From Leifsonia sp040686855 (GTDB lineage Bacteria; Actinomycetota; Actinomycetes; Actinomycetales; Microbacteriaceae): DNA of 64,000 nt. A model generated the notes under the pieces. It was not told the origin of the DNA. It did no database searches and saw nothing but the letters and a program-made list of their open reading frames with translations. Every line of letters starts with the position of its first letter. Within the stretch, counting starts at the first letter, position 1. Below, piece by piece: positions 47,691 to 55,609 of this stretch. Position numbers and translations under genes: made by a program. The stretch is taken from NCBI RefSeq assembly GCF_040686855.1, contig NZ_JBFBOG010000003.1, forward strand, positions 1 through 64,000. The letters run 5' to 3'.

Positions 47691-48547
47691 CCCGGCTCGC
47701 CGTCCCCAAGACCTACAAGCTGTACATCGGCGGGAAGTTCCCGCGCAGCGAGTCCGGCCGTACCTACGAGGTCGTCTCGGCCAAGGGCGCGTTCCTGGCG
47801 AACGCCGCCAAGGCCTCCCGCAAGGACGCCCGCGACGCGGTGGTCGCCGCCCGCGCCGCCGTCTCCGGATGGTCGGGTGCGACCGCGTACAACCGCGGCC
47901 AGGTGCTCTACCGCATCGCCGAGCTGCTGGAAGGCCGTCGTGCGCAGTTCGTCGACGAGATCCAGCAGGCCGAGGGCGTCTCATCGTCCGCCGCGACCAC
48001 GCAGGTCGACGAGGCGATCGATCGCTGGGTCTGGTACGCGGGATGGGCGGACAAGTTCGCGCAGGTCGCGGGCAACGCCAACCCGGTCGCCGGTCCGTAC
48101 TTCAACATCTCGGTGCCCGAGCCCACCGGCGTCGTCGCGATCGTCGCGCCGCAGGACTCGAGCCTCGTCGGCTTCGTCAGCGCGGTGGCGCCGGCGCTGG
48201 TCGCGGGGAACACCGTCGTCGTGATCGCGAGCGAGCGGTTCCCGCTCTCGGCGATCAGCCTGAGCGAGGTCCTGGCGACGAGCGACGTCCCGGGCGGCGT
48301 GGTCAACATCCTGACCGGCTCCCCGGCCGAGATCGCGCCGTGGCTGGCGTCGCACGCCGACGTCAACGCGCTCGACCTCGTGGGTGCGGGCGACCTCGAG
48401 TGGATCGACCTGCAGATCGCCGCCGCCGACACCCTGAAGCGCGTGCTCACCCCGGAGAACGGTCCGGACGCGGCGGCCCCGTCGCTTGACCGCATCGCGT
48501 TCTTCACCGAGACGAAGACCGTCTGGCACACCAAGTCCCTGCTCTGA
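47687..48547 (+). CDS. Shortened aldehyde dehydrogenase homologue lacking the catalytic cysteine
   Basis: The 286-residue product matches the first half of aldehyde dehydrogenases (YIGGKFPRSESGRTYEV, AVVAARAAVSGW, APQDSSLVGFV, VPGGVVNILTG) and then ends with a short tail, SLDRIAFFTETKTVWHTKSLL. The domain holding the catalytic Cys is absent, and the Glu motif LELGGK is replaced by LDLVGAG. The frame is intact, is translationally coupled to the full enzyme, and has a distinct C-terminus, so it looks maintained. It could be a regulatory or structural partner of the full-length enzyme. Confidence 0.82.
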   Translation: MTRLAVPKTYKLYIGGKFPRSESGRTYEVVSAKGAFLANAAKASRKDARDAVVAARAAVSGWSGATAYNRGQVLYRIAELLEGRRAQFVDEIQQAEGVSSSAATTQVDEAIDRWVWYAGWADKFAQVAGNANPVAGPYFNISVPEPTGVVAIVAPQDSSLVGFVSAVAPALVAGNTVVVIASERFPLSAISLSEVLATSDVPGGVVNILTGSPAEIAPWLASHADVNALDLVGAGDLEWIDLQIAAADTLKRVLTPENGPDAAAPSLDRIAFFTETKTVWHTKSLL

Positions 48548-48555
48548 CCCCACCG

Positions 48556-48612
48556 CGATTCGTGCCGAATGTGCGCTATTCGTCACGAATGGCGCACATT
48601 CGGCACGAATCG
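48556..48612. repeat. Palindrome family C, single copy
   Basis: Arms 48556-48576 (CGATTCGTGCCGAATGTGC then GC) and 48592-48612 are perfect reverse complements over 21 bases. The 15-base loop itself contains ATTCGT-C-ACGAAT, so the whole 57 bases are nearly one continuous palindrome. It begins nine bases after the stop of the shortened aldehyde dehydrogenase gene. It is unlike families A and B in sequence but similar in design. Confidence 0.85.
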
Positions 48613-48683
48613 TCGCCGGGGTTCGCGTTCCTTCCGGTTCCCAGGGTTGTGAGGGAGGATGGAAGGGATGAGACGGAGGCGCC

Positions 48684-49277
48684 ATGGGGGATGAGTGGAG
48701 ACCGGAACACGGTGAGCTGGCCCTCGTCGGCGACAGCCTGACGCAGGGCGGCGACTGGGACGCGCTGCTTCCCGGTGAGACGGTCCGCAACTTCGGGATT
48801 GCCGGCGACACGACCGACGACGTGATCGCGCGCCTCGGCGACGTGATCGACGCGCGTCCGGCGACGGTGGCCCTGCTCGTCGGGACCAACGACCTGGCCT
48901 GGCGACGGTCGGTCGAGCACGTCGTGCGCAACATCGAGACCATCCTGGTGACACTGCGGCGGGAGCTGCCCGACTCGCGCATCCTCGCCCAGTCGGTGAT
49001 GCCGCGCGGGCACGAGTTCGCCGACCAGATCCGCGACATCAACCGCCACCTCTGGCAGTTCGCGCCGAGCGCGCACGCCGGGTGGCTCGACCTGTGGCCG
49101 GCCCTGGCCCTCGAAGACGGCGAGCTGAACCCCGCCTACACCGAGGACCGGCTGCACCTGAACGCCGAAGGCTACCGCGTCTGGGCCGGCGAGCTCGCTC
49201 CCGCGCTGGAGCGCATCCGCGAGCTCCCGCCGAACTCCCGCGCGATCACCCTCCCGTACCTCGGCGGCGACTCCTAG
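48684..49277 (+). CDS. SGNH/GDSL hydrolase
   Basis: The 197-residue protein has the four SGNH blocks: GDSLTQGG with the nucleophile Ser18, NFGIAGDTTDD with the oxyanion Gly, LLVGTNDLAW with Asn, and DRLHLNAEGY with the catalytic Asp and His. It has no signal peptide and is probably a cytoplasmic esterase of lysophospholipase- or acetylhydrolase-like type. The substrate is unknown. Palindrome A5 follows its stop after six bases. Confidence 0.9.
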   Translation: MGDEWRPEHGELALVGDSLTQGGDWDALLPGETVRNFGIAGDTTDDVIARLGDVIDARPATVALLVGTNDLAWRRSVEHVVRNIETILVTLRRELPDSRILAQSVMPRGHEFADQIRDINRHLWQFAPSAHAGWLDLWPALALEDGELNPAYTEDRLHLNAEGYRVWAGELAPALERIRELPPNSRAITLPYLGGDS

Positions 49278-49283
49278 CCCCCA

Positions 49284-49349
49284 CCATCGAGTCCGCACAG
49301 AGTGCACGCGACACGCCGTGCGGGCGTGCACTCTTCGTGTAGTCGATGG
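49284..49349. repeat. Palindrome family A, copy 5 (SGNH / M20 convergent gap)
   Basis: Arms 49284-49309 and 49324-49349 pair with a few mismatches; the loop is GACACGCCGTGCGG (49310-49323). It lies between the stop at 49275-49277 and the minus-strand stop at 49355-49357. Confidence 0.85.
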
Positions 49350-49354
49350 ACGGG

Positions 49355-50692
49355 TCAGGAGGCCCGGAGCAGTCGCTCGTAGACGGCGATGCCGCGCAGC
49401 CACGTGGCCACACGGATGCGCTCGTCGCGTGCGTGGAGGGCGGCGCGTTCGTCCGCGCTCAGCTCGAACGGCGTGAACCGGTACACGGCCTCGCAGATGC
49501 CGGTGAAGTGCCGGCTGTCGCTCGCGCCGAGCATGATGTACGGCGTCACCACCGCGTCCGGATGCACGGCCGCGATCGCGGCGGCCAGCCGGTTCCATTG
49601 CGGCCCGTCCGAAGGAGAGACCGGCGACGGCTCGCTCGCGTCCACGGCCTCCACCCGCACGGCGTCGTCGCGGATCGCGCGGCGCAGGTGGTCCAGCGTC
49701 TCGGCGACCGATGAGCCGACCGCGATCCGGACGTTCACGATCGCCTCCGCGGTCTCCGGCAGCGCGTTCGCGGCGAGACTCCCGCGCAGTTGCGTGACGG
49801 CGGTCGTCGTGCGGACGATCGCCCGCGTCTCGTCGCTGAGCCTCCCGAACACCGTCCGCAGCACCGGCTGCAGGTGCCGGGCCCGCGTGAACACCGACCG
49901 CAGCGGGCCGGTCGCGTGCGCTCCCAGCGTCTCCACCATCCGCAGGTTCGTCTCGGACAGCCGGGCCGGGAAGGGCCGCGCATTCAGCCGGGTGATCGCC
50001 CGCGCCAGCCGCACGGTCGCGGTCATCGCCGGGGGAGTGGACGCGTGCCCGCCCTGCTGCTCGACCGTGAGCCGCACGCTGGTGATGCCCTTCTCGCTGA
50101 CGCCGACCACGGCGATCGGCTTCGCGACGCCCGGGAAGATGCCCTCCACGACGGCACCGCCCTCGTCGAGCACGAGTGCCGGGCGGATCCCGCGCTCGGC
50201 CAGCACGGCGGCGATCCGGCGCGCGCCCGACCCGACGGTCTCCTCGTCGTGCCCGAAGCTCAGGAAGACGTCGTCGGCCGGCTGGAACCCCGCCCGCACC
50301 AGCGACTCCACCGCCTCCAGCAGGGCGACCACCGCGCCCTTGTCGTCGATCGCACCGCGGCCCCACAGCAGCCGCTGCTCGCCCTCACCGGTGAGCGTCG
50401 CGGAGAAGGGGGGATGCGTCCACCCCTCGTCCGTGGCGGGCACGACGTCGTAGTGCGCCATCAGCACCGTCGGGGCGCCCGATCCCGAACCGCGCCAGCG
50501 GTACAGCAGCGAGTGCCCGCGACGCTCGCGTTCCAGGACGTCGTGCAGGGCGGGATACAAGCCGGGCAGCGCGTCCACGAACCGGTCGAACGCCTCCCAG
50601 TCGGTCTCCTCGACGGCGTTGCGGGACATCGTCGGGATGCGCAGCAGCGTCCGGAAGCGCTCCAGCGCCTCCGCGGCGTCGGCGCCCGTCAC
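49355..50692 (-). CDS. M20 family metallopeptidase
   Basis: The 445-residue protein has the dinuclear zinc site of M20 peptidases and deacylases: MAHYDVVPA with the first ligand His, GRGAIDDKG with the bridging Asp, and GHDEETVGSGA with the catalytic Glu. The dimerisation domain follows (about residues 190-330) and a late His (SDSRHFTG). GTG 50692 overlaps the macrodomain gene stop (GTGA), so the two are coupled. The substrate is unknown. Confidence 0.9.
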   Translation of the reverse strand: MTGADAAEALERFRTLLRIPTMSRNAVEETDWEAFDRFVDALPGLYPALHDVLERERRGHSLLYRWRGSGSGAPTVLMAHYDVVPATDEGWTHPPFSATLTGEGEQRLLWGRGAIDDKGAVVALLEAVESLVRAGFQPADDVFLSFGHDEETVGSGARRIAAVLAERGIRPALVLDEGGAVVEGIFPGVAKPIAVVGVSEKGITSVRLTVEQQGGHASTPPAMTATVRLARAITRLNARPFPARLSETNLRMVETLGAHATGPLRSVFTRARHLQPVLRTVFGRLSDETRAIVRTTTAVTQLRGSLAANALPETAEAIVNVRIAVGSSVAETLDHLRRAIRDDAVRVEAVDASEPSPVSPSDGPQWNRLAAAIAAVHPDAVVTPYIMLGASDSRHFTGICEAVYRFTPFELSADERAALHARDERIRVATWLRGIAVYERLLRAS

Positions 50693-51219
50693 TCGCCGGC
50701 CGCTTCCCGGAAGGCGTCGAAGGCCTCGTCGTTGAACAGCACGAACCGCACGTGCTCGACCGACCCGACGCCCGACGAGAGCACGGCCCGGACCGTGCTG
50801 ATCGCGATGCGCGCGGCGTCGTCCATCGGCCAGCCGTAGATCCCGGCCGAGACCGCCGGGAAGGCGACCGTGCGGGCGCCGAGCTCGCGTGCGACCCGCA
50901 GCGACGAGCGGTACGCGTTCTGCAGCAGCGGGGTGCGGTCCTCGCGGGACGACCACACCGGCCCGACCGTGTGGATGACCCACTTCGCCTCGAGCTCGCC
51001 CGCGGTGGTGGCGACGGCCTGCCCGGTCGGCAGCCCGTCGGGCAGCGTCGTCGCGCGCAGCTCCTTGGTCGCCTCCAGGATGCTCGGCCCGCCGCGGCGG
51101 TGGATGGCCCCGTCGACGCCGCCGCCGCCGAGCAGCGAGCTGTTGGCGGCGTTGACGATGGCGTCCACGGTCTCGTCGGTGATGTCGCCGCGGACGATGC
51201 GGATCAGCTCCTCGGCCAT
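50689..51219 (-). CDS. Macrodomain protein (O-acetyl-ADP-ribose deacetylase type)
   Basis: The 176-residue single macrodomain has the MacroD/YmdB pattern: GDITDETVDAIVNAANSSLLGGGGVDGAIH with the ADP-ribose-binding Asp, Asn and Gly-rich loop, then WVIHTVGPVW and AFPAVSAGIYGWP. Such proteins remove O-acetyl-ADP-ribose or ADP-ribose from protein side chains. It is four bases downstream of the CsoR-type repressor gene and overlaps the M20 gene, so repressor, macrodomain and peptidase form one operon. Confidence 0.92.
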   Translation of the reverse strand: MAEELIRIVRGDITDETVDAIVNAANSSLLGGGGVDGAIHRRGGPSILEATKELRATTLPDGLPTGQAVATTAGELEAKWVIHTVGPVWSSREDRTPLLQNAYRSSLRVARELGARTVAFPAVSAGIYGWPMDDAARIAISTVRAVLSSGVGSVEHVRFVLFNDEAFDAFREAAGE

Positions 51220-51223
51220 CCTG

Positions 51224-51502
51224 TCAGCCCCGGTTGTTCGAGAGCTCGTAGATCTTCAGCAGCTCGACGATCGCCTCGTCCGCCGTGTCGCCACCCTCCT
51301 CGAACGCCTCGGTGACGTGGGTGCGGAGGTGGTTCTCCACCAGCAGGCGGTTGAGCGACCCGAGCGACTTCTGGATGGCGAGCGACTGAGTGATGATGTC
51401 GATGCAGTAGTCCTCGTTCTCGATCATCTTCTCGAGCCCCCGGAGCTGGCCCTCGAGGATGCGCGTCCGGTGCAGTGCGCGCTTCTTGATGTCCGCGATC
51501 AT
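51224..51502 (-). CDS. CsoR/RcnR/FrmR-family metal- or aldehyde-sensing repressor
   Basis: The 92-residue all-helical protein has the DUF156 family layout (RILEGQLRGLEKMIENEDYC, NRLLVENHLRTHV). Sensor ligands are Cys33, His58 and His62. Copper-sensing CsoR has Cys-His-Cys at these places, so the last ligand differs and the set is closer to Ni/Co sensors such as RcnR. TATCCT (minus strand, 51509-51514) ends six bases before the ATG. A C4/G4 palindrome at 51530-51544 overlaps the expected -35, implying autoregulation. Confidence 0.9.
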   Translation of the reverse strand: MIADIKKRALHRTRILEGQLRGLEKMIENEDYCIDIITQSLAIQKSLGSLNRLLVENHLRTHVTEAFEEGGDTADEAIVELLKIYELSNNRG

Positions 51503-51529
51503 CCCCTCAGGATATGCCCGCGGGACGCA

Positions 51530-51544
51530 TACCCCAGAGGGGTA
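51530..51544. promoter_or_regulatory. CsoR-type operator, site 1
   Basis: TACCCC-AGA-GGGGTA is a perfect palindrome with the C-run/G-run composition typical of CsoR/RcnR-family operators. It covers the -35 region of the minus-strand repressor gene. Confidence 0.65.
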
Positions 51545-51579
51545 GGTCGGCGTCGTTATGCGGACGCGCGACCGTCGGC

Positions 51580-51597
51580 ATCCCCCGAACGGGGGAT
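51580..51597. promoter_or_regulatory. CsoR-type operator, site 2
   Basis: ATCCCCC-GAAC-GGGGGAT is a perfect palindrome with 7-bp arms, 35 bases from site 1. It lies upstream of the plus-strand FucU-like gene and of a TATCCT element (51621-51626), so the repressor may control that gene as well. Confidence 0.55.
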
Positions 51598-51672
51598 AGG
51601 GGCGGACATACAGCTGGGTCTATCCTCCAGGGAGGGGTTGAGAAATATTCGTTTAACAGGAAAGGCCCGACT

Positions 51673-52101
51673 TTGCTGAAGAACCTCAGCCCACTGCTGT
51701 CCGGCGCGCTCTTGAGCGCTCTCGACGCCATGCGAGATGGGGAGACGCTGACCCTCGTGGGCAGCGGCTATCCCGAAGACCGCATCACGTCGCCCGTCGT
51801 CCACCTCGGGGACGACGTCACCACGGAGGCCGCCGCCGAGGCGATCCTCTCCGTGTTCCCGCTCGATCAGGAGGCCGCCGCCCCGATCGTGTTCCTCGAC
51901 CTCGCCGACGAGCCCTACGACGTACCCGACGTCGCGTTCGCGGTGAACGGGATCGCGTCGGACGCCGAACTCCGTCGGGTATCCATGACCCGCCTCGAGC
52001 TCGAGCCGTTCCTGGAGCTCGCGCGCGACTCCGCCGTCACGGTCCGGGTCGGCTCCGACGCGCCGCCGTGCGCCTTCCTCCTCCGCCGGGGAGTGCTCTG
52101 A
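51673..52101 (+). CDS. RbsD/FucU family sugar mutarotase-like protein
   Basis: The family interconverts alpha and beta anomers of fucose or ribose. TTG 51673 is chosen as start: an ACAGGAAAGG site lies eight bases upstream and the product then begins MLKNLSPLLSGALLSAL, like FucU (MLKxISPLIS). The 142 residues match the usual length and end with CAFLLRRGVL, like the NILLKKGV end of FucU. The central catalytic His of FucU (SDAHFP) is not evident; the place reads GSGYPED. Activity is therefore uncertain. Confidence 0.75.
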   Translation: MLKNLSPLLSGALLSALDAMRDGETLTLVGSGYPEDRITSPVVHLGDDVTTEAAAEAILSVFPLDQEAAAPIVFLDLADEPYDVPDVAFAVNGIASDAELRRVSMTRLELEPFLELARDSAVTVRVGSDAPPCAFLLRRGVL

Positions 52102-52200
52102 CCGGCCGCCTGCAACACAGCACCCGCACCACCACGTCGCCCGTCCGGGCCGGAGAGGACGTCTCCGATACCCGGGCGGGCGCACCATGTCCGGGCCGCG

Positions 52201-52206
52201 TAGAGT
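52201..52206 (+). promoter_or_regulatory. -10 element for leaderless transcription of the next gene
   Basis: TAGAGT ends eight bases before GTG 52215; no ribosome-binding site is visible. Confidence 0.45.
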
Positions 52207-52214
52207 GGGATGCC

Positions 52215-52559
52215 GTGTCCCGTCCCCATACGCCGCAGCAGCCCGCCTACAACCGGGCGGCGCTCGCACCCGGGATGCTCGGAGCGCTGGTCCTCCTGTT
52301 CGGGCTGGCGCTGCCCGGCGACTGGTACCTCTACGTCCGCTACGCGGTCAGCATCCTGGCGCTCATCCTCTGCGTCTTCGCCGGGCAGGCCGGGCGCTGG
52401 TGGTGGCTGGCCGGCCTCATCCCGATCGCGGTGCTGTGGAACCCGGTCTGGCCGATCACCGCGATCGCGGGCGCGCTGCCGCTGCTGAGCCTCGCCGCGG
52501 CGGCCGTATTCATCGTCGCCGCGCTCACCATCAAGATCCCCGCCGACACTCGTCGCTGA
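52215..52559 (+). CDS. DUF6804-like small membrane protein
   Basis: The 114-residue product has three to four membrane segments. The order (short first helix, WYLYVRYAVSILAL, GRWWWLAGLIPIAVLWNPVWPI, last helix) resembles DUF6804 proteins, whose function is unknown. GTG 52215 fits a leaderless start. Longer upstream frames overlap the preceding gene and are not likely. Confidence 0.65.
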   Translation: MSRPHTPQQPAYNRAALAPGMLGALVLLFGLALPGDWYLYVRYAVSILALILCVFAGQAGRWWWLAGLIPIAVLWNPVWPITAIAGALPLLSLAAAAVFIVAALTIKIPADTRR

Positions 52560-52575
52560 ACGGCTCCGCAGCCGG

Positions 52576-52581
52576 TAGAAT
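52576..52581 (+). promoter_or_regulatory. Candidate -10 element of the SNF2 gene
   Basis: TAGAAT lies about 150 bases before the SNF2 helicase start. It would give a GC-rich leader of about 140 bases, with a TGGAGGA ribosome-binding site. No good -35 is seen. Confidence 0.35.
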
Positions 52582-52729
52582 GGATGCTGCGCGACCGTCC
52601 TGTGTCGCGCTCCCGGCGTCACCGCGTCGAGCCCGGGCCACTCGGTTCCCGAAGCTCGCCGCCCCGCCGGCCTCATGACCAATGGCGTCGTGCCCGCAGT
52701 CCGCGCGCGGCGCCCTCCACTGGAGGACC

Positions 52730-54889
52730 ATGTCTCGTTCCGGTCAGCGCACCAGTTCGACCAGACCGCAGCAGCGGAAGAACCGCCACGCCAACAACGA
52801 CGGCCTCATCCCCGTCCTCGCCCGCAAGGTGCGCGAGGTCGAGGCGAAGGCCGCCGACGGCAAGAAGCTCGGGCCGACCAACCGCACCAAGTTCCAGGTG
52901 ATCGCCTTCCTCATGCGCGAGGAGCGTGCCCGCGCGAAGGCCGACACGGAGCTGAGCGACGCCGCCCGCGCCGAGCAGCTGAAGCGCCTCGACGGCATCG
53001 CCACCATCCTCGCCAAGACGGCGGCGCGCGACACGTCGCTCATCTCGCTGCTCGAGAGCGAGACCGCGTCGAGCGCCACCGCGCAGAAGATGCGACGGGA
53101 CTGGCTGCTCGAGTCGGGCACGGAGCTGTCGCCCGACGACCTCATCATCACGATCGAGCGCCCGACCCCGAAGCAGGACAGCGTCATCCCGCCGGAGCTG
53201 GCGGAGAAGCAGGTCGTGCCGCCGTCGGTGAAGGCGCGCCAGCTGTCCAACCCGTTCCTCGCGCCCGACCTCTCGCGGCTCACGCCCGCGGCGCCCACCC
53301 CGCGCCGCCGCCTCGACTCGTGGGAACTGCTCGGACCGCTGTTCAAGTCGTTCGAGTACGGCGCGGGCGGTCAGGCGGCCAGCATGGAGCTGCCGCCGGC
53401 CCCGCTGATCGACCGCTACTCGCCGAACGGCCTGGAGCTGATGCACCACCAGTCGCGGTTCATCGAGAGCGTGCGCCAGGGTCACCGCTCCTTCCTGCTC
53501 GCCGACGAGCCGGGCCTCGGCAAGACCGCGCAGTCGGTGCTCGCCGCGTCCGTCGCGGGAGCGTACCCGCTGCTCGCCGTGGTGCCGAACGTCGTCAAGA
53601 TGAACTGGGCGCGCGAGGTGGAGCGCTGGACCCCGCACCGCCGCGCCACCGTCATCCACGGCGACGGCGAGGGACTGGACGCGTTCGCCGACGTCGTCAT
53701 CGTCAACTACGAGGTCCTGGATCGGCACCTCTCCTGGCTGAGCACCCTCGGCTTCAAGGGGATGGTCGTCGACGAGGCGCACTTCATCAAGAACCTGCAC
53801 TCGCAGCGGTCGCGCCTGGTCCTCGGACTCGCGGACGCCATCCGCCAGGCCACGCCCGATCCGCTGATGATCGCGCTGACCGGTACGCCGCTCATCAACG
53901 ACATCGACGACTTCAAGGCGATCTGGCAGTTCCTCGGCTGGATCGACGGCAACAAGCCGACTGCGCAGCTCATGGAGCACCTGGAGGAGACCGGGCTGAC
54001 CCCGGCCGACTTCGGCTTCTACGCCGCCGCTCGCGAGTCCGTCATCGACATGGGTATCGTCCGCCGCCGCAAGATCGACGTCGCCGCCGACCTGCCGAGC
54101 CGCCGGGTCGTCGACCTGCCGGTGGAGCTGGACGACGAGCTCGGCCGCTCCATCCGCCAGGCCGAGAAGGAGCTCGCCGCGCGACTCGTCGCGAAGTTCC
54201 ACCGTGCCGCGGCCGCCGGCCGCCCGGACTCGTTCGAAGGCGACGACGAGGCGCACCGCCGCCACCTCATCCGCCTGGTCGCCCAGTCGGAGCTCGAGGA
54301 GTCGAAGTCGGCGAAGACCGGCGACAACGTCTTCACGATGGTCCGCAAGATCGGCCAGGCGAAGGCCGGGCTGGCTTCCGACTACACCGCGCAGCTGGCG
54401 CGTTCGGTCGGCAAGGTCGTGTTCTTCGCCAAGCACATCGACGTGATGGATGCGGCGGAGGAGGCCTTCGCGGCCCGCGACTTGAAGACGATCTCGATCC
54501 GCGGCGATCAGTCCGCTCTGGCCCGCCAGAAGGAGATCGACGCGTTCAACAACGACCCCGAGGTGGCGGTGGCGGTCTGCTCCCTGACCGCCGCGGGCGT
54601 CGGCCTCAACCTGCAGGCCGCGTCCAACGTGGTGCTCGCCGAGCTCTCGTGGACCGCCGCGGAGCAGACGCAGGCGATCGACCGCGTCCACCGCATCGGC
54701 CAGGAGGAGCCGGTCACCGCGTGGCGGATCATCGCCGCGCAGACCATCGACTCCAAGATCGCGGAGCTGATCGACGCGAAGCAGGGACTCGCGGCGCGCG
54801 CCCTCGACGGCAGCGACGTCGAGGTCGGCTCGGCCGACTCCGTGCAGCTCGACGCGCTCATCCACCTCCTGGAGGACGCGCTGGCGTAA
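52730..54889 (+). CDS. SNF2-family DEAD/H helicase (SMARCAL1-like)
   Basis: The 719-residue protein has a basic N-terminus, an N-terminal domain of about 220 residues without known motifs, and a SNF2 ATPase: motif I DEPGLGKTAQS (about residue 258), motif II VVDEAHFIKN (about 347), ALTGTPL, and C-terminal motifs AGVGLNLQAASNVVLAELSW and QAIDRVHRIGQ. It probably moves on double-stranded DNA in repair or remodelling. ATG 52730 follows TGGAGGA. No methyltransferase or nuclease partner is adjacent, so it is not an obvious defence gene. Confidence 0.92.
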   Translation: MSRSGQRTSSTRPQQRKNRHANNDGLIPVLARKVREVEAKAADGKKLGPTNRTKFQVIAFLMREERARAKADTELSDAARAEQLKRLDGIATILAKTAARDTSLISLLESETASSATAQKMRRDWLLESGTELSPDDLIITIERPTPKQDSVIPPELAEKQVVPPSVKARQLSNPFLAPDLSRLTPAAPTPRRRLDSWELLGPLFKSFEYGAGGQAASMELPPAPLIDRYSPNGLELMHHQSRFIESVRQGHRSFLLADEPGLGKTAQSVLAASVAGAYPLLAVVPNVVKMNWAREVERWTPHRRATVIHGDGEGLDAFADVVIVNYEVLDRHLSWLSTLGFKGMVVDEAHFIKNLHSQRSRLVLGLADAIRQATPDPLMIALTGTPLINDIDDFKAIWQFLGWIDGNKPTAQLMEHLEETGLTPADFGFYAAARESVIDMGIVRRRKIDVAADLPSRRVVDLPVELDDELGRSIRQAEKELAARLVAKFHRAAAAGRPDSFEGDDEAHRRHLIRLVAQSELEESKSAKTGDNVFTMVRKIGQAKAGLASDYTAQLARSVGKVVFFAKHIDVMDAAEEAFAARDLKTISIRGDQSALARQKEIDAFNNDPEVAVAVCSLTAAGVGLNLQAASNVVLAELSWTAAEQTQAIDRVHRIGQEEPVTAWRIIAAQTIDSKIAELIDAKQGLAARALDGSDVEVGSADSVQLDALIHLLEDALA

Positions 54890-54895
54890 AAGCCG

Positions 54896-55096
54896 TCAGG
54901 CGATCTCGGCGTCGTCGGGGTCCAGCGGGACGGGGCGGTCGTCGTCGGGGAGCAGTTCGTCGTCCTCGTCGTCGGCCACCGGGATGTCTTCGGGGTCGTG
55001 CACGACGGGCTCGGGCTCGTAGTCGGTCTCCTGCGCCTCGCGGAAGTCGTCGAGGTCGTCGTCCTCGCTGTAGTCACGTCCTGTGGGGTCGCTCAT
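54896..55096 (-). CDS. Small very acidic protein, unknown function
   Basis: The 66-residue product is mostly Asp, Glu and Pro (SEDDDLDDF, DDEDDELLPDDD) with no hydrophobic core, so it is probably disordered. A TACCCT element ends six bases before the ATG on the minus strand, supporting expression as a leaderless message. It converges on the SNF2 gene with six bases between stop codons. Confidence 0.65.
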   Translation of the reverse strand: MSDPTGRDYSEDDDLDDFREAQETDYEPEPVVHDPEDIPVADDEDDELLPDDDRPVPLDPDDAEIA

Positions 55097-55140
55097 GCCC
55101 CGAGGGTACCGCCGGGCGACGGACGGGTGAAGCGCCCGAT

Positions 55141-55533
55141 TCAGTCGAGCTCGAACACGAAGAACGGCCCGCGGTCGTCGTGCACGATCCGCGCCGTCCC
55201 GCTGAACCCGGCGAAGTCGCCGGTGCCCGTTCCCGGCACGATGTAGGCGAACGCCGAGGGATCGTCGGGGTGCTGCAGCGCACCGTGGTGCACGGTGATC
55301 GAGCCCTCGCGTCCGTCGTCGAGCCGCCCGCTGATCCGCTCGGCGGCCAGGTAGCCGCGCCCGCCCTCCTCGGTGCCCGACGAGACGAAGTGGGCGACGG
55401 ACTCGCCGATCAGGCCCTCCGTGTAGGTCTTGCGCATCACGACCGCACCCACCCAGTCGCCGTCGATGCCGGGCAGTTCGGCCGGGTCCCAGCCGGTGAC
55501 GTCGAAGCGGGCGGTGATCGTCTCAGCAGTCAT
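55141..55533 (-). CDS. DUF3224 family protein
   Basis: The 130-residue product has the beta-rich DUF3224 pattern: ITARFDVTGWDP, RKTYTEGLIGESVAHFVSSG, SITVHHGALQ and IVPGTGTGDFAGFSGTARI. Such proteins are predicted beta-barrels (allene-oxide-cyclase-like) of unknown role. ATG 55531-55533 is chosen because a TACGGT element lies six bases upstream; the longer frame has no other support. Confidence 0.8.
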   Translation of the reverse strand: MTAETITARFDVTGWDPAELPGIDGDWVGAVVMRKTYTEGLIGESVAHFVSSGTEEGGRGYLAAERISGRLDDGREGSITVHHGALQHPDDPSAFAYIVPGTGTGDFAGFSGTARIVHDDRGPFFVFELD

Positions 55534-55609
55534 GCGTTCACCGTAGAGGAGGCCGCCGACAGCGCGCAGCGGATTTCGCGTCCACGGCAATGTGGACTAG
55601 ACAGGGTGG

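Noticed and set aside
52682..54889. SNF2 helicase considered as part of a phage-defence system
   Set aside because: No methyltransferase, nuclease or other defence partner lies beside it; neighbours are a small acidic protein and housekeeping-type genes.
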